Assembly (NCBI RefSeq): GCF_049546785.1
Contig: NZ_JBMWAN010000003.1
Coordinates: 186,001 to 250,000 of the forward strand
Length of the DNA stretch: 64,000 bases
From: Nitrospira_D sp035465795
GTDB taxonomy: Bacteria; Nitrospirota; Nitrospiria; Nitrospirales; Nitrospiraceae
Direction: 5' to 3'
Shown: one piece after another, positions 43,251 to 52,641 of the stretch
Layout: the number at the start of each line of letters is the position of its first letter
How positions within the stretch are numbered: position 1 is the first letter of the stretch
Made by a program: the position numbers and the translations under genes
Notes under the pieces: model-generated
Database searches by the model: none
What the model saw: only the letters and a program-made list of their open reading frames with translations
Told to the model about the DNA's origin: nothing

Positions 43251-45152
43251 TCAAAACACCAGAAAGACTGTGACCAGAATCACCACGCCGAGCGCCATCG
43301 CCAGGGCGTAATGCTGCGTCTGTCCGCTTTGCACCAGGCGCAGCAGCCATCCGCCCCAGGCGATCCCGCGGGCCACGCCGTTCACGGCGCCATCAATGAT
43401 CGCGACGTCGATGCGCTTCCACATTTCCGCCGCCGCGGTAAACGTCGGCCGGACGAAGGCCCGGTCGTAGGCTTCGTCCACGTACCACTTGTTCAGCGAT
43501 CCCTCGTAGAGGCTCTTCCATTGACGGGCGAACTGGTCCGGCAGGTGGGGATTCAGCACATACACGTAGTAGGCGCCGGCGATCCCGGTGAGGCCCATCA
43601 GTGTGGCGACGATCATAATGCCGAGTCCGGCCGCCCCATGGTCATGAGGAGTAGCCCCGCCTTCGCCGTGGGCGAACACCGGCTCCAGGAACGACGGAAT
43701 GCCGATGTAGCCGGCGACGATGCTCAGTACGGCCAGCACGATCAGCGGCATCGTGATGGTTTTTGACGGCTCATGAATGTGTTTGGCGTGATGCGGATCC
43801 ACGTGCGACGGCCCCCAGAAGGTCACGAAGACCAGCCGGAAACTGTAGAACGCCGTCATCAAGGCTGTGAGCAGTCCAAGAATCGTGAGGATCTGTCCTA
43901 ATGATCCGGATGACCAGGCCGAGACGAGCAGATCATCTTTGCTGAAGAAGCCGGCGGTCAGCGGAAAGCCGGCCAGCGCCAGCGAGCCGACGACGAATGT
44001 CCAGTAGGTGACGGGGAGCTTGTCCTTCAACCCGCCCATGTGCCGCATGTCCTGCTCATGGTGCAGCGCGACGATGACGGACCCGCATCCCAGGAAGAGC
44101 AACGCCTTGAAGGCCCCATGGGTGAGCAGATGATACATCCCTGCTGTATAGGCGCCGAGGCCGCAGGCCATCACCATGTAGCCGAGCTGGCTCACGGTGG
44201 AGTAGGCGACCACGCGCTTGATATCGGTTTGGGTGAGGGCGATCGTGGCCCCGAGGACCATGGTGGCGGCTCCGACCAGCGCGACGACGGTCATCGCGGT
44301 CGGGGACAAATTGTAGAGCGGGGCCAGCCTGGCCACCATGAAGACGCCGGCCGTGACCATGGTCGCGGCGTGGATCAGCGCCGAAATGGGCGTGGGGCCT
44401 TCCATTGCATCCGGGAGCCAAACGTGCAACGGCACTTGTGCGGATTTGCCGATCGCGCCGGTGAACAGGAGCAGGCAGATGAGCGTGAACACCGACACGT
44501 CCCAGGTGCCGCCGAAGGGGCCCAGCAGATTGATGGTCTGATTGGCGGCCTCGTGGGCGGCGGGGAAGATCTCCAGATAATTCAGCGTGCCGAAACTGGT
44601 CCAGACCAGCAGGAGGCCCAGCATGAAGCCGAAGTCGCCCACGCGATTGACGAGGAAGGCCTTGGTCGCCGCGGCGCAGGCCGAACCCCGCTCATACCAA
44701 TGGCCGATCAAAAGATAGGAACAGAGGCCGACGGCTTCCCAGAAGACGAACAGCTGTAACAAATTATCGGCGAGCACCAGCATCAGCATCGAAAAGGTAA
44801 AGAGCGCGATGTAGCTGAAGAACCGCGCGTAACCCGTCTCTCCGTGCATGTACCCGATGGTATAGATATGGACGAGCGAGCTGACCGTCGTGACGAGCAA
44901 CAGCATGACCGCCGTCAGGCGATCAATATAGAGCCCGATGTGAATGTCGAGCAGCCCCGAGGTCATCCAGGTGTACAGGGGCTGGGCGATCACCCTTCCT
45001 TGCGCGACTTCGATGAAGGCCGCCACGGCGAGGACCCACGACACCACGACCGCCGGGACAGCGACCAGATGCGCCCGTTCCTTGATCCGTGAGCCGGCCA
45101 GGCCGAGCACGAGGAAGGCGGCCAGGGGAAGTAATGGAATCAGCGCATACAT
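43251..45152 (-). CDS. nuoL: NADH-quinone oxidoreductase subunit L, 633 aa
   Basis: The largest antiporter-like subunit, at the distal end of the membrane arm. I-G-L-Y-I-D-R-L-T-A, F-W-E-A-V-G-L-C-S-Y and V-P-L-H-V-W-L-P-D-A-M-E-G-P-T-P are the family's conserved proton-channel segments. The C-terminal extension contains the long lateral helix and last membrane helix (about 590-633). Length is normal for NuoL. The gap to nuoK is 7 bases. Confidence 0.95.
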   Translation of the reverse strand: MYALIPLLPLAAFLVLGLAGSRIKERAHLVAVPAVVVSWVLAVAAFIEVAQGRVIAQPLYTWMTSGLLDIHIGLYIDRLTAVMLLLVTTVSSLVHIYTIGYMHGETGYARFFSYIALFTFSMLMLVLADNLLQLFVFWEAVGLCSYLLIGHWYERGSACAAATKAFLVNRVGDFGFMLGLLLVWTSFGTLNYLEIFPAAHEAANQTINLLGPFGGTWDVSVFTLICLLLFTGAIGKSAQVPLHVWLPDAMEGPTPISALIHAATMVTAGVFMVARLAPLYNLSPTAMTVVALVGAATMVLGATIALTQTDIKRVVAYSTVSQLGYMVMACGLGAYTAGMYHLLTHGAFKALLFLGCGSVIVALHHEQDMRHMGGLKDKLPVTYWTFVVGSLALAGFPLTAGFFSKDDLLVSAWSSGSLGQILTILGLLTALMTAFYSFRLVFVTFWGPSHVDPHHAKHIHEPSKTITMPLIVLAVLSIVAGYIGIPSFLEPVFAHGEGGATPHDHGAAGLGIMIVATLMGLTGIAGAYYVYVLNPHLPDQFARQWKSLYEGSLNKWYVDEAYDRAFVRPTFTAAAEMWKRIDVAIIDGAVNGVARGIAWGGWLLRLVQSGQTQHYALAMALGVVILVTVFLVF

Positions 45153-45159
45153 CGTCTGG

Positions 45160-45465
45160 TTACCACTTCAGCAAACTGAACTCTTCCACGTTGATCGTAT
45201 CTTTGGCCCGGTGCAGGGCGATGATGATGGCCAATCCCACCGCGACTTCCGCGGCGGCCACCGTGAGCGCAAAAAAGACAAAGACCTGGCCGCCGAGATC
45301 GTGGAGATGCTCGGAGAAGGCGACGAAGTTGATGTTCGTGGCGTTCAACATCAGTTCGACCGACAGCAGGATCGCGATGATGTTCCGCCGGATCAGCACC
45401 CCGACCATGCCGGTGAGGAAGACCACCGCGCTCAAGATGAGATAGTAGGTCACTGGTACGGTCAT
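45160..45465 (-). CDS. nuoK: NADH-quinone oxidoreductase subunit K, 101 aa
   Basis: Three membrane helices with the two conserved glutamates of the proton path, in L-L-S-V-E-L-M-L-N-A-T-N and in T-V-A-A-A-E-V-A-V-G-L-A-I. Full family length. A family-2 repeat fills the 77-base gap to nuoJ. Confidence 0.95.
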   Translation of the reverse strand: MTVPVTYYLILSAVVFLTGMVGVLIRRNIIAILLSVELMLNATNINFVAFSEHLHDLGGQVFVFFALTVAAAEVAVGLAIIIALHRAKDTINVEEFSLLKW

Positions 45466-45474
45466 AGCGCTCCC

Positions 45475-45560
45475 GTGATGGGTGACGGGTGATGGGTGAC
45501 AGGCATGTTATGAAGTGACGGTCTTTGCACGCTCATCACTGATCACCCCTCACTTTTCAC
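45475..45560. repeat. Family-2 inverted repeat between nuoJ and nuoK
   Basis: The left arm (45475-45501) is a run of GTGATGG/GTGACGG units of about 7 bases; the right arm (45533-45560) is their imperfect inverted copy. The nuoJ stop codon (TGA at 45543-45545) and the last codons of nuoJ lie inside the right arm. Confidence 0.7.
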
Positions 45561-46058
45561 TTCCCCAATGTCTCGTTTCGCCAGGATAATCGCGCCGATC
45601 ATCGCGACCAGCAGGATCAGCGAGGCGACTTCAAAGGGGAAAAGATAGGTTGAAAAGAGCACTTCGCCGATGGCCAGGGTATTCTCGCCGCTTCCGGCCT
45701 CTGCCGGTGCGACGGATTGCGGCGCAGCCGCGATGCTGCCGGCGATCAGGACCATGAATTCGATCAGCAGCGGGACGCAGACAAAGGCGACGCTGCGCCA
45801 CTGGCTGTGGTAGCGGTCGTCGCGATGGAGATTGAGCAGCATCACGACGAAGAGGTACAGCACCAGAATTGCGCCGGCGTAGACAATGATCTGGACGGCC
45901 GCGAGAAACTCGGCATGGAGCGTGACATAGAGCCCGGCGACGTGAAAAAACATCACCAGCAGGGAGAGGGCGCTATAGACGGGGTTCCTGAGCGCGACGA
46001 CCAGGACGGCCGTCACGGCAATGACCCCGGCGAAATATCCGAAAAACAACTGATCCAC
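45543..46058 (-). CDS. nuoJ: NADH-quinone oxidoreductase subunit J, 171 aa, GTG start
   Basis: GTG at 46058 is preferred because AAGGAG lies 5 bases upstream; a longer frame would add residues from the intergenic region that do not match the family. Five membrane helices, with the conserved Y-A-G-A-I-L-V-L-Y-L-F-V-V-M-L-L-N segment of helix 3. The terminal K-S-E-G and stop are encoded by a family-2 repeat. A 7-bp hairpin (46071-46088) stands just upstream of its ribosome binding site. Confidence 0.93.
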   Translation of the reverse strand: MDQLFFGYFAGVIAVTAVLVVALRNPVYSALSLLVMFFHVAGLYVTLHAEFLAAVQIIVYAGAILVLYLFVVMLLNLHRDDRYHSQWRSVAFVCVPLLIEFMVLIAGSIAAAPQSVAPAEAGSGENTLAIGEVLFSTYLFPFEVASLILLVAMIGAIILAKRDIGEVKSEG

Positions 46059-46070
46059 GTCTCTCCTTGG

Positions 46071-46088
46071 GCGGGACGGTTGTCCCGC
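46071..46088 (-). promoter_or_regulatory. 7-bp hairpin immediately upstream of the nuoJ ribosome binding site
   Basis: GCGGGAC at 46071-46077 and GTCCCGC at 46082-46088 form a perfect stem with a 4-base loop. In the transcript it ends 2 bases before CCAAGGAG. It could tune nuoJ translation or protect a processed mRNA end; no T-run, so not a terminator. Confidence 0.4.
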
Positions 46089-46167
46089 TCTCTCCAGGCA
46101 CAGGCCGGTCACTCCCGCACCTCCCCCTGTGCGCACCCGCGGGGGAAGCCGGCTCAGCGTTCAGGCC

Positions 46168-46728
46168 TCAGTTCGGTTTCTGCGGCACGTGCTTGAACGC
46201 CACGTTGAAGAAGGCGACGTTCGGATGTTGCAACTCCAGGCGCTTTTCACGCACCGGGAACGATCGGTCCCCGATGGCGAGCAGCTGCTGCTTGTTCAGA
46301 TGGAGTTGCCGCTTGTCGTACACGGCCCATTCAAATTCCCGGGTCATGCCGAGCGCATCGACCGGGCAGGCATCGACGCACATCCCGCAGAAGAGGCAGC
46401 GCGTCATGTCCATGTAATATTCTTTGGAGTAGCGCTTCGTCGGCTCCCCCGGCACTTCCGCGCTGACGACGCGAATGACCCGCGACGGACAGGCGGCTTC
46501 GCACAGATCGCACCCCACGCATTTCTCCGTCCCGTCGTCGTAGCGGAGCAGCGCCAGCATGCCGCGATAGTTGTCCGGCAGGGTCCGCTTCTCGTGCGGG
46601 TACTGCAGCGTGATCGGCCGGTAATGCAGCAGGTGCGACATCGTGGCCTTCATGCCCACCAACAGTTCGTAGAACGTGATGGTCTTGAGCCAGCCGATGA
46701 GGCGCTGTGTGCCGGTGGTCTGTGTCAT
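46168..46728 (-). CDS. nuoI: NADH-quinone oxidoreductase subunit I, 186 aa
   Basis: A peripheral-arm ferredoxin subunit with two [4Fe-4S] motifs: C-V-G-C-D-L-C-E-A-A-C-P and C-L-F-C-G-M-C-V-D-A-C-P, clusters N6a and N6b that pass electrons from NuoG towards NuoB. Length and spacing are normal. It lies 15 bases downstream of nuoH. Confidence 0.95.
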   Translation of the reverse strand: MTQTTGTQRLIGWLKTITFYELLVGMKATMSHLLHYRPITLQYPHEKRTLPDNYRGMLALLRYDDGTEKCVGCDLCEAACPSRVIRVVSAEVPGEPTKRYSKEYYMDMTRCLFCGMCVDACPVDALGMTREFEWAVYDKRQLHLNKQQLLAIGDRSFPVREKRLELQHPNVAFFNVAFKHVPQKPN

Positions 46729-46743
46729 CGTGTGCGTCGGTCG

Positions 46744-47820
46744 CTACTTGAACTGGTTATAGATGTACATCGCAATGGCCGTCACGACGATGTTGCCCAG
46801 CGCGATCGGCAACATGACTTTCCAGCCGAACTTCATCAGCTGATCGTAGCGCAGGCGCGGCAGCGTGGCCCGCAGCCAGAAGAACAGGAACAGGAAGAAA
46901 TAGACCTTCACGGTGAACCAGGCCACGCCCTCGATCCAGGCGAAGCCGCCCAGCCCGAGTTGGGCGAGGATGGTGCCGGGATAGGGGGCATTCCATCCGC
47001 CGAGGAACATCGCGGCGGCCACGCACGAGACCAGCACCATGTTGGCGTATTCGGCGATGAAGAAGAACGCGAAGCGCATGCCGCTGTATTCCGTGAAGAA
47101 TCCCGCGACCAGTTCGCTCTCCGCTTCCGGCAGGTCGAACGGCACGCGGTTGGTTTCAGCCACGGCCGAGATCACGTACACGACGAAGGCGAAAATCTGC
47201 GGGGCCGGGAAGGCAAACACATACCAGTGCCAGAATCCTCCGGCCTGGGCTTCGGTGATCTTCACGAGGCTCAGCGAGCCCGCCATGATCAGCACGCCGA
47301 CGATGGCGAGTCCGACGTTCAATTCGTAGCTGATGACCTGCGCCGCCGACCGCAGTCCGCCGAGCAGCGAGTATTTGCTGTTCGAGGCCCAGCCGCCCAG
47401 GATGATGCCGTAGGCGCCGATGGAGGCGAAGGCCAGGATGTAGAGAATGCCGATGTTGATATCGCTGATCACGAATGGCTTGACGGTGATGCCGAACACG
47501 TCGATCGTTTGGTCGGGGCCGAAGGGGATGACGGCAAAGCCGATCATCGCCGGCACCATCGCCAGGATCGGGGCCAGCGTGAACATGAACTTGTTCGCGC
47601 CGGCGGGCACGATATCTTCCTTGAAGAACAGCTTCAGGCCGTCGGCGATCGGTTGCAGAATGCCGTAGGGTCCGACTTCCATCGGGCCCATCCGATCCTG
47701 CATCCATCCGAGCACTTTCCGTTCGGCGAGCGTCAGGATCATCACGGTCAACATCACAATGCCCATGACCGCAGCGATCTGGGCGAGAGACACGGCAAGG
47801 CGCAAGCCTAGTTCAGTCAC
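46744..47820 (-). CDS. nuoH: NADH-quinone oxidoreductase subunit H, 358 aa, GTG start
   Basis: The membrane subunit forming part of the quinone channel. About eight helices, with E-R-K-V-L-G-W-M-Q-D-R-M-G-P near the start and the conserved acidic E-x-E-S-E-L-V-A-G-F-x-T-E-Y-S-G segment at about 210-230. GTG at 47820 has AGGGG 8 bases upstream. A 119-base spacer separates it from nuoG and shows no gene. Confidence 0.95.
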   Translation of the reverse strand: MTELGLRLAVSLAQIAAVMGIVMLTVMILTLAERKVLGWMQDRMGPMEVGPYGILQPIADGLKLFFKEDIVPAGANKFMFTLAPILAMVPAMIGFAVIPFGPDQTIDVFGITVKPFVISDINIGILYILAFASIGAYGIILGGWASNSKYSLLGGLRSAAQVISYELNVGLAIVGVLIMAGSLSLVKITEAQAGGFWHWYVFAFPAPQIFAFVVYVISAVAETNRVPFDLPEAESELVAGFFTEYSGMRFAFFFIAEYANMVLVSCVAAAMFLGGWNAPYPGTILAQLGLGGFAWIEGVAWFTVKVYFFLFLFFWLRATLPRLRYDQLMKFGWKVMLPIALGNIVVTAIAMYIYNQFK

Positions 47821-47939
47821 GATGGCACCCCTGGATTAACGGATGACGAACATCCTCAGATTCATGGTACGAAACCCTGGCCAACGACATCGATGCAATC
47901 GCAAACGAGATACGGCGATGTCCTGATCGCGCGCGCATA

Positions 47940-50609
47940 TTACGACACTTTCACCATGGATACCGAAGTGGCCCGGATCGAGGGCGCCTTGGTATCCGGA
48001 TCGATCGCACAGTCGAACAGGGCAATGATGTCCTGCGCGAAGTGATCGGGGAACCATGCCTGCCCCTCCGGCACACGGTCAAGCACCTTGACGTCCGTGG
48101 TGACCTCGCCCCTCGCGTTCGAGAGGCAGACGCGGTTGCCGTCCACCAGCGAGAAGCGGGCGGCGTCTTGCGGATTGATCCGGAGGTAGCCCCGCCCCTC
48201 AATTTGCAGCAGCCCCTTCGCGCGCGTGGACAGTTTGCCGGAGTGAAACAGGCTTTGCGCAAGGTGGATCTGCACGGTGCCGTCCGGTCGCGGGGCCGCG
48301 GCGGTCACGTGATAGCGGGCGGCGAGATCCTGTTCAAACCCCTGCGCGAGGTAGCGGTCGATGGCCGCACGCTCGACTCTCTGCGGCACCGGCGCCGGGC
48401 CGAGTGATCCGTATCCGGGAATGAGGCTCCGGATCTCCTTGAGAATCTCCCGGCTCTCGCCATACTCCAAGGGGGTTCCCATCAACCCGGAGAGGGCAGA
48501 GAAGATTTCCCAGTCCGGGCAGCTCTCGCCGGCCGGTTCGACGGTCTTTCGAACTGCTTGCACGTGGCCTTCCGCATTGGTGAAGGTGCCGTCCTTTTCC
48601 AGCGATGAGCACACGGGCAGGACGACGTGCGCCAGGGCGGCGGTCTCGGTCAGGAAAAGTTCCTGGCACACAAGCAGGTCCAATTGTGCGAGGGATTCGC
48701 GCACGCGCATGGTCGTCGGAAGGCTGGTTATCGGATTTTCCCCGACGATAAACATGGCCTTCAGGATGCCCGCTCCGGCACGATCCAACATGTCGACCAG
48801 CGAGGATCCGCGGTTCTGAGGCGGCTCTTCCTTCCAGAGGTTGGCGACACGGTCCCGTCCGGTGCGGTCCGTGATCTCGGACGGACCCGGCAAGAACTCG
48901 GCGACCGCGCCCATTTCAATCGCGCCTTGATCGTTGTTCTCCTCCGCCAGGGGGGCGAACCCGCAGCCCGGTTGATCGAGTTTGCCGATGAGCAGCAGCA
49001 GATCGAACAGGTTCATCGCGCCGGCATAGCCCTGCTCGCCCCGGAGAAGGCCCTGTCCGGCCACGGCGACCACGCGTTTCCCGCCGGCCAGCGCTTTGGC
49101 GGCAGAAATATAGGCCTCCATGTCCATTCCGGTGGCGGCCTGGATGTCCGGCCATGCCAGAGACTGGAGCCGGGCGGTGACGGCGGTCACGTATTTCGAT
49201 TGGTGCCGGGTCAGATCCGGTGCGATCAGGCCCTGTTCCACCACGGCTTTCAGCAGACCGAGCATCGCGGTCGTGAGCTGGGCCGGCGCCACGCAGAAAT
49301 GATGCTGCGATAAATTGGCGATGTTGCTGATCGTGCCGACCGCAGGCCGGAGCGATTCGATCGTGACGAGCGTGGCCTGCCGTTTCTTGACGGCCTCCTT
49401 GATCTTGAGCCCGGTGATCGGATTGGTTTCCGTGATGTTCGTCCCGACCAGGAGCAGCACATCCGCCGCGGCGAGATCCTCGAAGGTCACGCTCCAGCGG
49501 GAGATGCCCTGAACCCGCCGCATCGCCTGCACGGCGTTCATGTGGCCGTAGCGGGCGCTGCTGTCGATGTTGTTCGTGCCGACCGCGAGGCGGAGGAACT
49601 TCTGGAACAGATACAGTTCTTCGTTGGTGCAGCGGCTGGTGATCAGGCCGCCGAATGCCTGCCCCCCGTGGTCCTGCTTGATGCGGCTGGCCTCGGCCGC
49701 GATGAATTCCAACGCCTCATCCCAGGTGGCCTGAACAAGGGCGCCGTTGCGCCGGATCAGCGGATGGGTCAGCCGCTCGGGATGGCTGGCGGCATGAAAG
49801 CCGAAAAATCCCTTCGCGCAGAGGTCGCCGTTGTTGCGTCCCGCGCCGTGGGCGGAATTCACTTCGATCAACTGGTTGTTCTTGGTCTGGACGGTGATCT
49901 GGCAGCCGTCGCCGCAGTAGCCGCAGATGGTATCGGCGCGTTTCAGCATCCAGGGGCGGTATTCATACATGGACAGCCGGCTGGTGATGGCGCCGACCGG
50001 GCAGATCTGGACGCAGCCGCCGCAGAATTCGCAGTCCAGCGGATGCGCCCCGAAATATTTGATCTCCGTCATCGTCCCGCGGCCGACTGGGGCCAGGGCT
50101 TTGACGTCCATGACCTCGTCGCAATAGCGCACGCAGCGCAGGCACTGGACGCAGCGGTTCATCTGGGTCTCGATGAGCGGACTGAAATATTCCTTCTGGA
50201 AGATGCGCTTGGTTTCGGCGAACCGGCTCGTGGTCGGGGTGTACTGATGGGAGAAGTCCTGCAGATCGCAGCGCCCGCCCTGGTCGCACACCGGACAGTC
50301 CAGCGGATGGTTCGCCAGGATAAATTCCAGCACCGACTTGTGCGCGTCGTTCACGACCGTCGTGGCCGTCCGGACGCTCATGCCTTCCGCCACCGGCGTG
50401 CTGCAGGCGGTCTGGAGCTTCGGCATTTTCTCGACTTCGACCAGGCACATCCGGCAATTCGCATCCGGCTTCAGCTTCGGATGGTAGCAGAAATGCGGGA
50501 TCATCACCCCGACGCGGCGCGCCGCTTCGATCACGAGCGTGCCTTTCGGGACGGACACAGTGGTGCCGTCGATCGTCAAACGCACCATATCGGCGGTTCG
50601 GTCAGGCAT
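47940..50609 (-). CDS. nuoG: NADH-quinone oxidoreductase subunit G, 889 aa
   Basis: N-terminal [2Fe-2S] domain (C-x10-C-x2-C...C) and the His-ligated cluster segment, then C-x2-C-x2-C cluster motifs in C-V-Q-C-L-R-C-V-R-Y-C and C-E-F-C-G-G-C-V-Q-I-C-P. A third set in C-G-Y-C-G-D-G-C is followed by a molybdopterin-oxidoreductase-like domain without active molybdenum. C-terminal beta-barrel at about 770-889. Standard NuoG architecture in the peripheral arm. Its ATG is 3 bases downstream of the nuoF stop, so the two are tightly coupled. Confidence 0.95.
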   Translation of the reverse strand: MPDRTADMVRLTIDGTTVSVPKGTLVIEAARRVGVMIPHFCYHPKLKPDANCRMCLVEVEKMPKLQTACSTPVAEGMSVRTATTVVNDAHKSVLEFILANHPLDCPVCDQGGRCDLQDFSHQYTPTTSRFAETKRIFQKEYFSPLIETQMNRCVQCLRCVRYCDEVMDVKALAPVGRGTMTEIKYFGAHPLDCEFCGGCVQICPVGAITSRLSMYEYRPWMLKRADTICGYCGDGCQITVQTKNNQLIEVNSAHGAGRNNGDLCAKGFFGFHAASHPERLTHPLIRRNGALVQATWDEALEFIAAEASRIKQDHGGQAFGGLITSRCTNEELYLFQKFLRLAVGTNNIDSSARYGHMNAVQAMRRVQGISRWSVTFEDLAAADVLLLVGTNITETNPITGLKIKEAVKKRQATLVTIESLRPAVGTISNIANLSQHHFCVAPAQLTTAMLGLLKAVVEQGLIAPDLTRHQSKYVTAVTARLQSLAWPDIQAATGMDMEAYISAAKALAGGKRVVAVAGQGLLRGEQGYAGAMNLFDLLLLIGKLDQPGCGFAPLAEENNDQGAIEMGAVAEFLPGPSEITDRTGRDRVANLWKEEPPQNRGSSLVDMLDRAGAGILKAMFIVGENPITSLPTTMRVRESLAQLDLLVCQELFLTETAALAHVVLPVCSSLEKDGTFTNAEGHVQAVRKTVEPAGESCPDWEIFSALSGLMGTPLEYGESREILKEIRSLIPGYGSLGPAPVPQRVERAAIDRYLAQGFEQDLAARYHVTAAAPRPDGTVQIHLAQSLFHSGKLSTRAKGLLQIEGRGYLRINPQDAARFSLVDGNRVCLSNARGEVTTDVKVLDRVPEGQAWFPDHFAQDIIALFDCAIDPDTKAPSIRATSVSMVKVS

Positions 50610-50612
50610 GGA

Positions 50613-51920
50613 TCAGTGTCGGGCTCCTGTCGACTCCGGGCGTATCAAATTGGCCGCCTCCGCCTCGCGGATGAGGGTCACGTATTCGTGCCGCCAATGT
50701 TTCAGCGTACTCATGATCGGCGAGACTTCGGCGTCGCCGAAGGCGCAGACCGTGCGGCCCGCGATGTTCTTGCACAGATCTGTGAGGGTTTCAAGGTCCT
50801 GCATCTGGCCCCGCTTGGCGACGATCCGGCGCATGGTCTGGACGAGCCAGGAACTGCCTTCGCGACAGGGAGTGCACTTGCCGCAGGACTCATGGTAGAA
50901 AAATTCCATCAGGCGGAGCGCGGCCCAGACCATGCTGGTGCCTTCCTCCATGACGGTGACGCCGCCTGATCCGAGCATCGAGCCGGCGGCCGCGACGGAT
51001 TCGAAGTCCAATTTCACATCTAAATGATCGGGCGTCAGGAACGGCGCCGAGGCGCCTCCCGGGATAAAGGCCTTCAAGGGCTTGTCGGAACGCATGCCCC
51101 CCGCATGCTCGTAGACGAGTTCACGGACGGTCACGCCCATCGGCAGTTCATAATTGCCGGGACGTTTCACATGGCCGCTGACGCAGAAGACGCGGGTGCC
51201 GGTGCTCTTGGGGGGAGATCCGATTCCGGCAAACCATTCGGGGCCGCGCGTGAGAATGTGCGGCAGGTTGGCCAGCGTCTCCACATTGTTCACGACCGTC
51301 GGTTTATTGTAAAGGCCGTGCGTCGCCGGGAAGGGCGGCTTCACGCGCGGCAGCCCGCGTTTGCCTTCCAGCGATTCGAGCAGCGCGGTTTCCTCGCCGC
51401 AGATATAGGCGCCGGCCCCGCGATGAACCCACACATCGACGGTGATACCCGTTCCCAGAATGTTCCTGCCGATATAGCCGGCGGCGCGGGCTTCGCCGAT
51501 GGCCTGCTCCAGGATCTTCGAGCCGAGCACCATCTCGCCTCGAATGTAGATATAAGCCGATTGCGCCCCGATGGCATAGCAGGCGAGCACGATACCTTCG
51601 AGGACCTGGTGCGGATCGCGCTCCATCAGTTGACGATCCTTAAACGTGCCGGGCTCGCTTTCATCGGCGTTGCAGCAGAGATAGCGAGGCCCCTGGTAGT
51701 CCTTGGGGAGAAATCCCCACTTGACGCCGGTCGGGAAACCCGCCCCGCCGCGCCCGCGCAGGCCGGACTTCATGACGGTACCTGTCACGTCCGTCGGAGC
51801 GATTTTGCCGAGCGTGTTCCGGAGCGCCTGATAGCCGCCGGTCTGCTCATAATCTTTGAGCGAGCCGGTATAGCCCGGCTGCATCATATTTTTCAGAAGG
51901 ATGAGTTCGTGCTTGGGCAT
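50613..51920 (-). CDS. nuoF: NADH-quinone oxidoreductase subunit F, 435 aa
   Basis: Contains the NADH- and FMN-binding subunit motifs G-R-G-G-A-G-F-P-T-G and, near the C-terminus, C-G-K-C-T-P-C-R-E-G for cluster N3. It is the electron entry site of complex I. The segment from its start to the end of nuoE holds a family-3 repeat. Confidence 0.95.
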   Translation of the reverse strand: MPKHELILLKNMMQPGYTGSLKDYEQTGGYQALRNTLGKIAPTDVTGTVMKSGLRGRGGAGFPTGVKWGFLPKDYQGPRYLCCNADESEPGTFKDRQLMERDPHQVLEGIVLACYAIGAQSAYIYIRGEMVLGSKILEQAIGEARAAGYIGRNILGTGITVDVWVHRGAGAYICGEETALLESLEGKRGLPRVKPPFPATHGLYNKPTVVNNVETLANLPHILTRGPEWFAGIGSPPKSTGTRVFCVSGHVKRPGNYELPMGVTVRELVYEHAGGMRSDKPLKAFIPGGASAPFLTPDHLDVKLDFESVAAAGSMLGSGGVTVMEEGTSMVWAALRLMEFFYHESCGKCTPCREGSSWLVQTMRRIVAKRGQMQDLETLTDLCKNIAGRTVCAFGDAEVSPIMSTLKHWRHEYVTLIREAEAANLIRPESTGARH

Positions 51921-51935
51921 TTCAACAACCCGTTG

Positions 51936-52014
51936 TTCGTGAAGCGTCGCTCGTGAAGCGCGATCCTGGCCAACTCATATTTGCGAATGAGGAGATGCGC
52001 TTCACGATTCACGC
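51936..52014. repeat. Family-3 inverted repeat between nuoE and nuoF
   Basis: TTCGTGAAGCG-type units in the left arm (about 51936-51963) are opposed by GCGCTTCACGATTCACGC at 51997-52014. The TGA stop of nuoE (52009-52011) lies inside the right arm. Confidence 0.65.
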
Positions 52015-52539
52015 TCCCGGTTTTGCCGGCTCCGGCCACAGATAGGGGCCGCTCTTCAACGCACTGGCTCCGGCGGTGCGCAGGTCGGCCAGGATGCGAT
52101 CGACCTTCTCCTCCGTCAGCCGCTCGTAATAGTCGTCGTTGATTTGCATCATGGGCGCGGTGCCGCAGGCCGCCAGACATTCGACGGCGGTGAGCGTGAA
52201 GAGTCCATCCGCCGTCGTTTCGCCCGGAGCAATGCCGAGCTTGGTTTTCATCCAGCCGATGACGGTATCCGAACCCACCAGTGCGCACATGAGCGATTTA
52301 CACACCTGAATGTGAAACTTCCCCACCTTCTTCAGATTCAGCATCGTGTAGAAGGTCGCCGTTTCGTAAACCTGCGGAGGCGTCAATTTCAGGATCCCGG
52401 CAATCTCCGTCATCGACGCTTCCGTGATGTAGCCCTGCTCGCGCTGCGCGAGATAGAGCAACGGAATCAGCGCCGACCGTTTGACCGGATAGCGGCTCAG
52501 AATTTCATCAATTTCAGCTCGGTACTTATCGCGCAACAT
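52009..52539 (-). CDS. nuoE: NADH-quinone oxidoreductase subunit E, 176 aa
   Basis: The start at Met 52539 is chosen because the upstream 28 residues of the longer frame come from the intergenic repeat. A [2Fe-2S] thioredoxin-like subunit with ligands in C-K-S-L-M-C and C-L-A-A-C-G-T-A-P, spacing normal for NuoE. It binds next to NuoF. The Pro-rich tail ends within a family-3 repeat that provides the stop codon. Confidence 0.92.
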   Translation of the reverse strand: MLRDKYRAEIDEILSRYPVKRSALIPLLYLAQREQGYITEASMTEIAGILKLTPPQVYETATFYTMLNLKKVGKFHIQVCKSLMCALVGSDTVIGWMKTKLGIAPGETTADGLFTLTAVECLAACGTAPMMQINDDYYERLTEEKVDRILADLRTAGASALKSGPYLWPEPAKPGA

Positions 52540-52605
52540 ATGTAGTTCCGCCTCAAGAGCCGACGGCAGATTGGTGATGGCAAGGCATGGAGCATGTGGT
52601 CCGAC

Positions 52606-52634
52606 CCATACGCCATACGCCATTCGCCGTTCGC
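52606..52634. repeat. Short-period repeat between nuoCD and nuoE
   Basis: Successive imperfect units CCATACG/CCATACG/CCATTCG/CCGTTCG, about 7 bases each, placed just outside the nuoCD stop (52642). No clear opposing arm; a different motif from the other repeats in the operon. Confidence 0.55.
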
Positions 52635-52641
52635 TTTTGTT

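Noticed and set aside
46129..47811. Long plus-strand open frame of 560 codons over nuoH and nuoI
   Set aside because: Antisense frame of membrane-protein genes, His/Asp-rich and without any family pattern.
52540..52623. N-terminal extension of nuoE
   Set aside because: The residues are read from intergenic repeat-like DNA and do not match NuoE.
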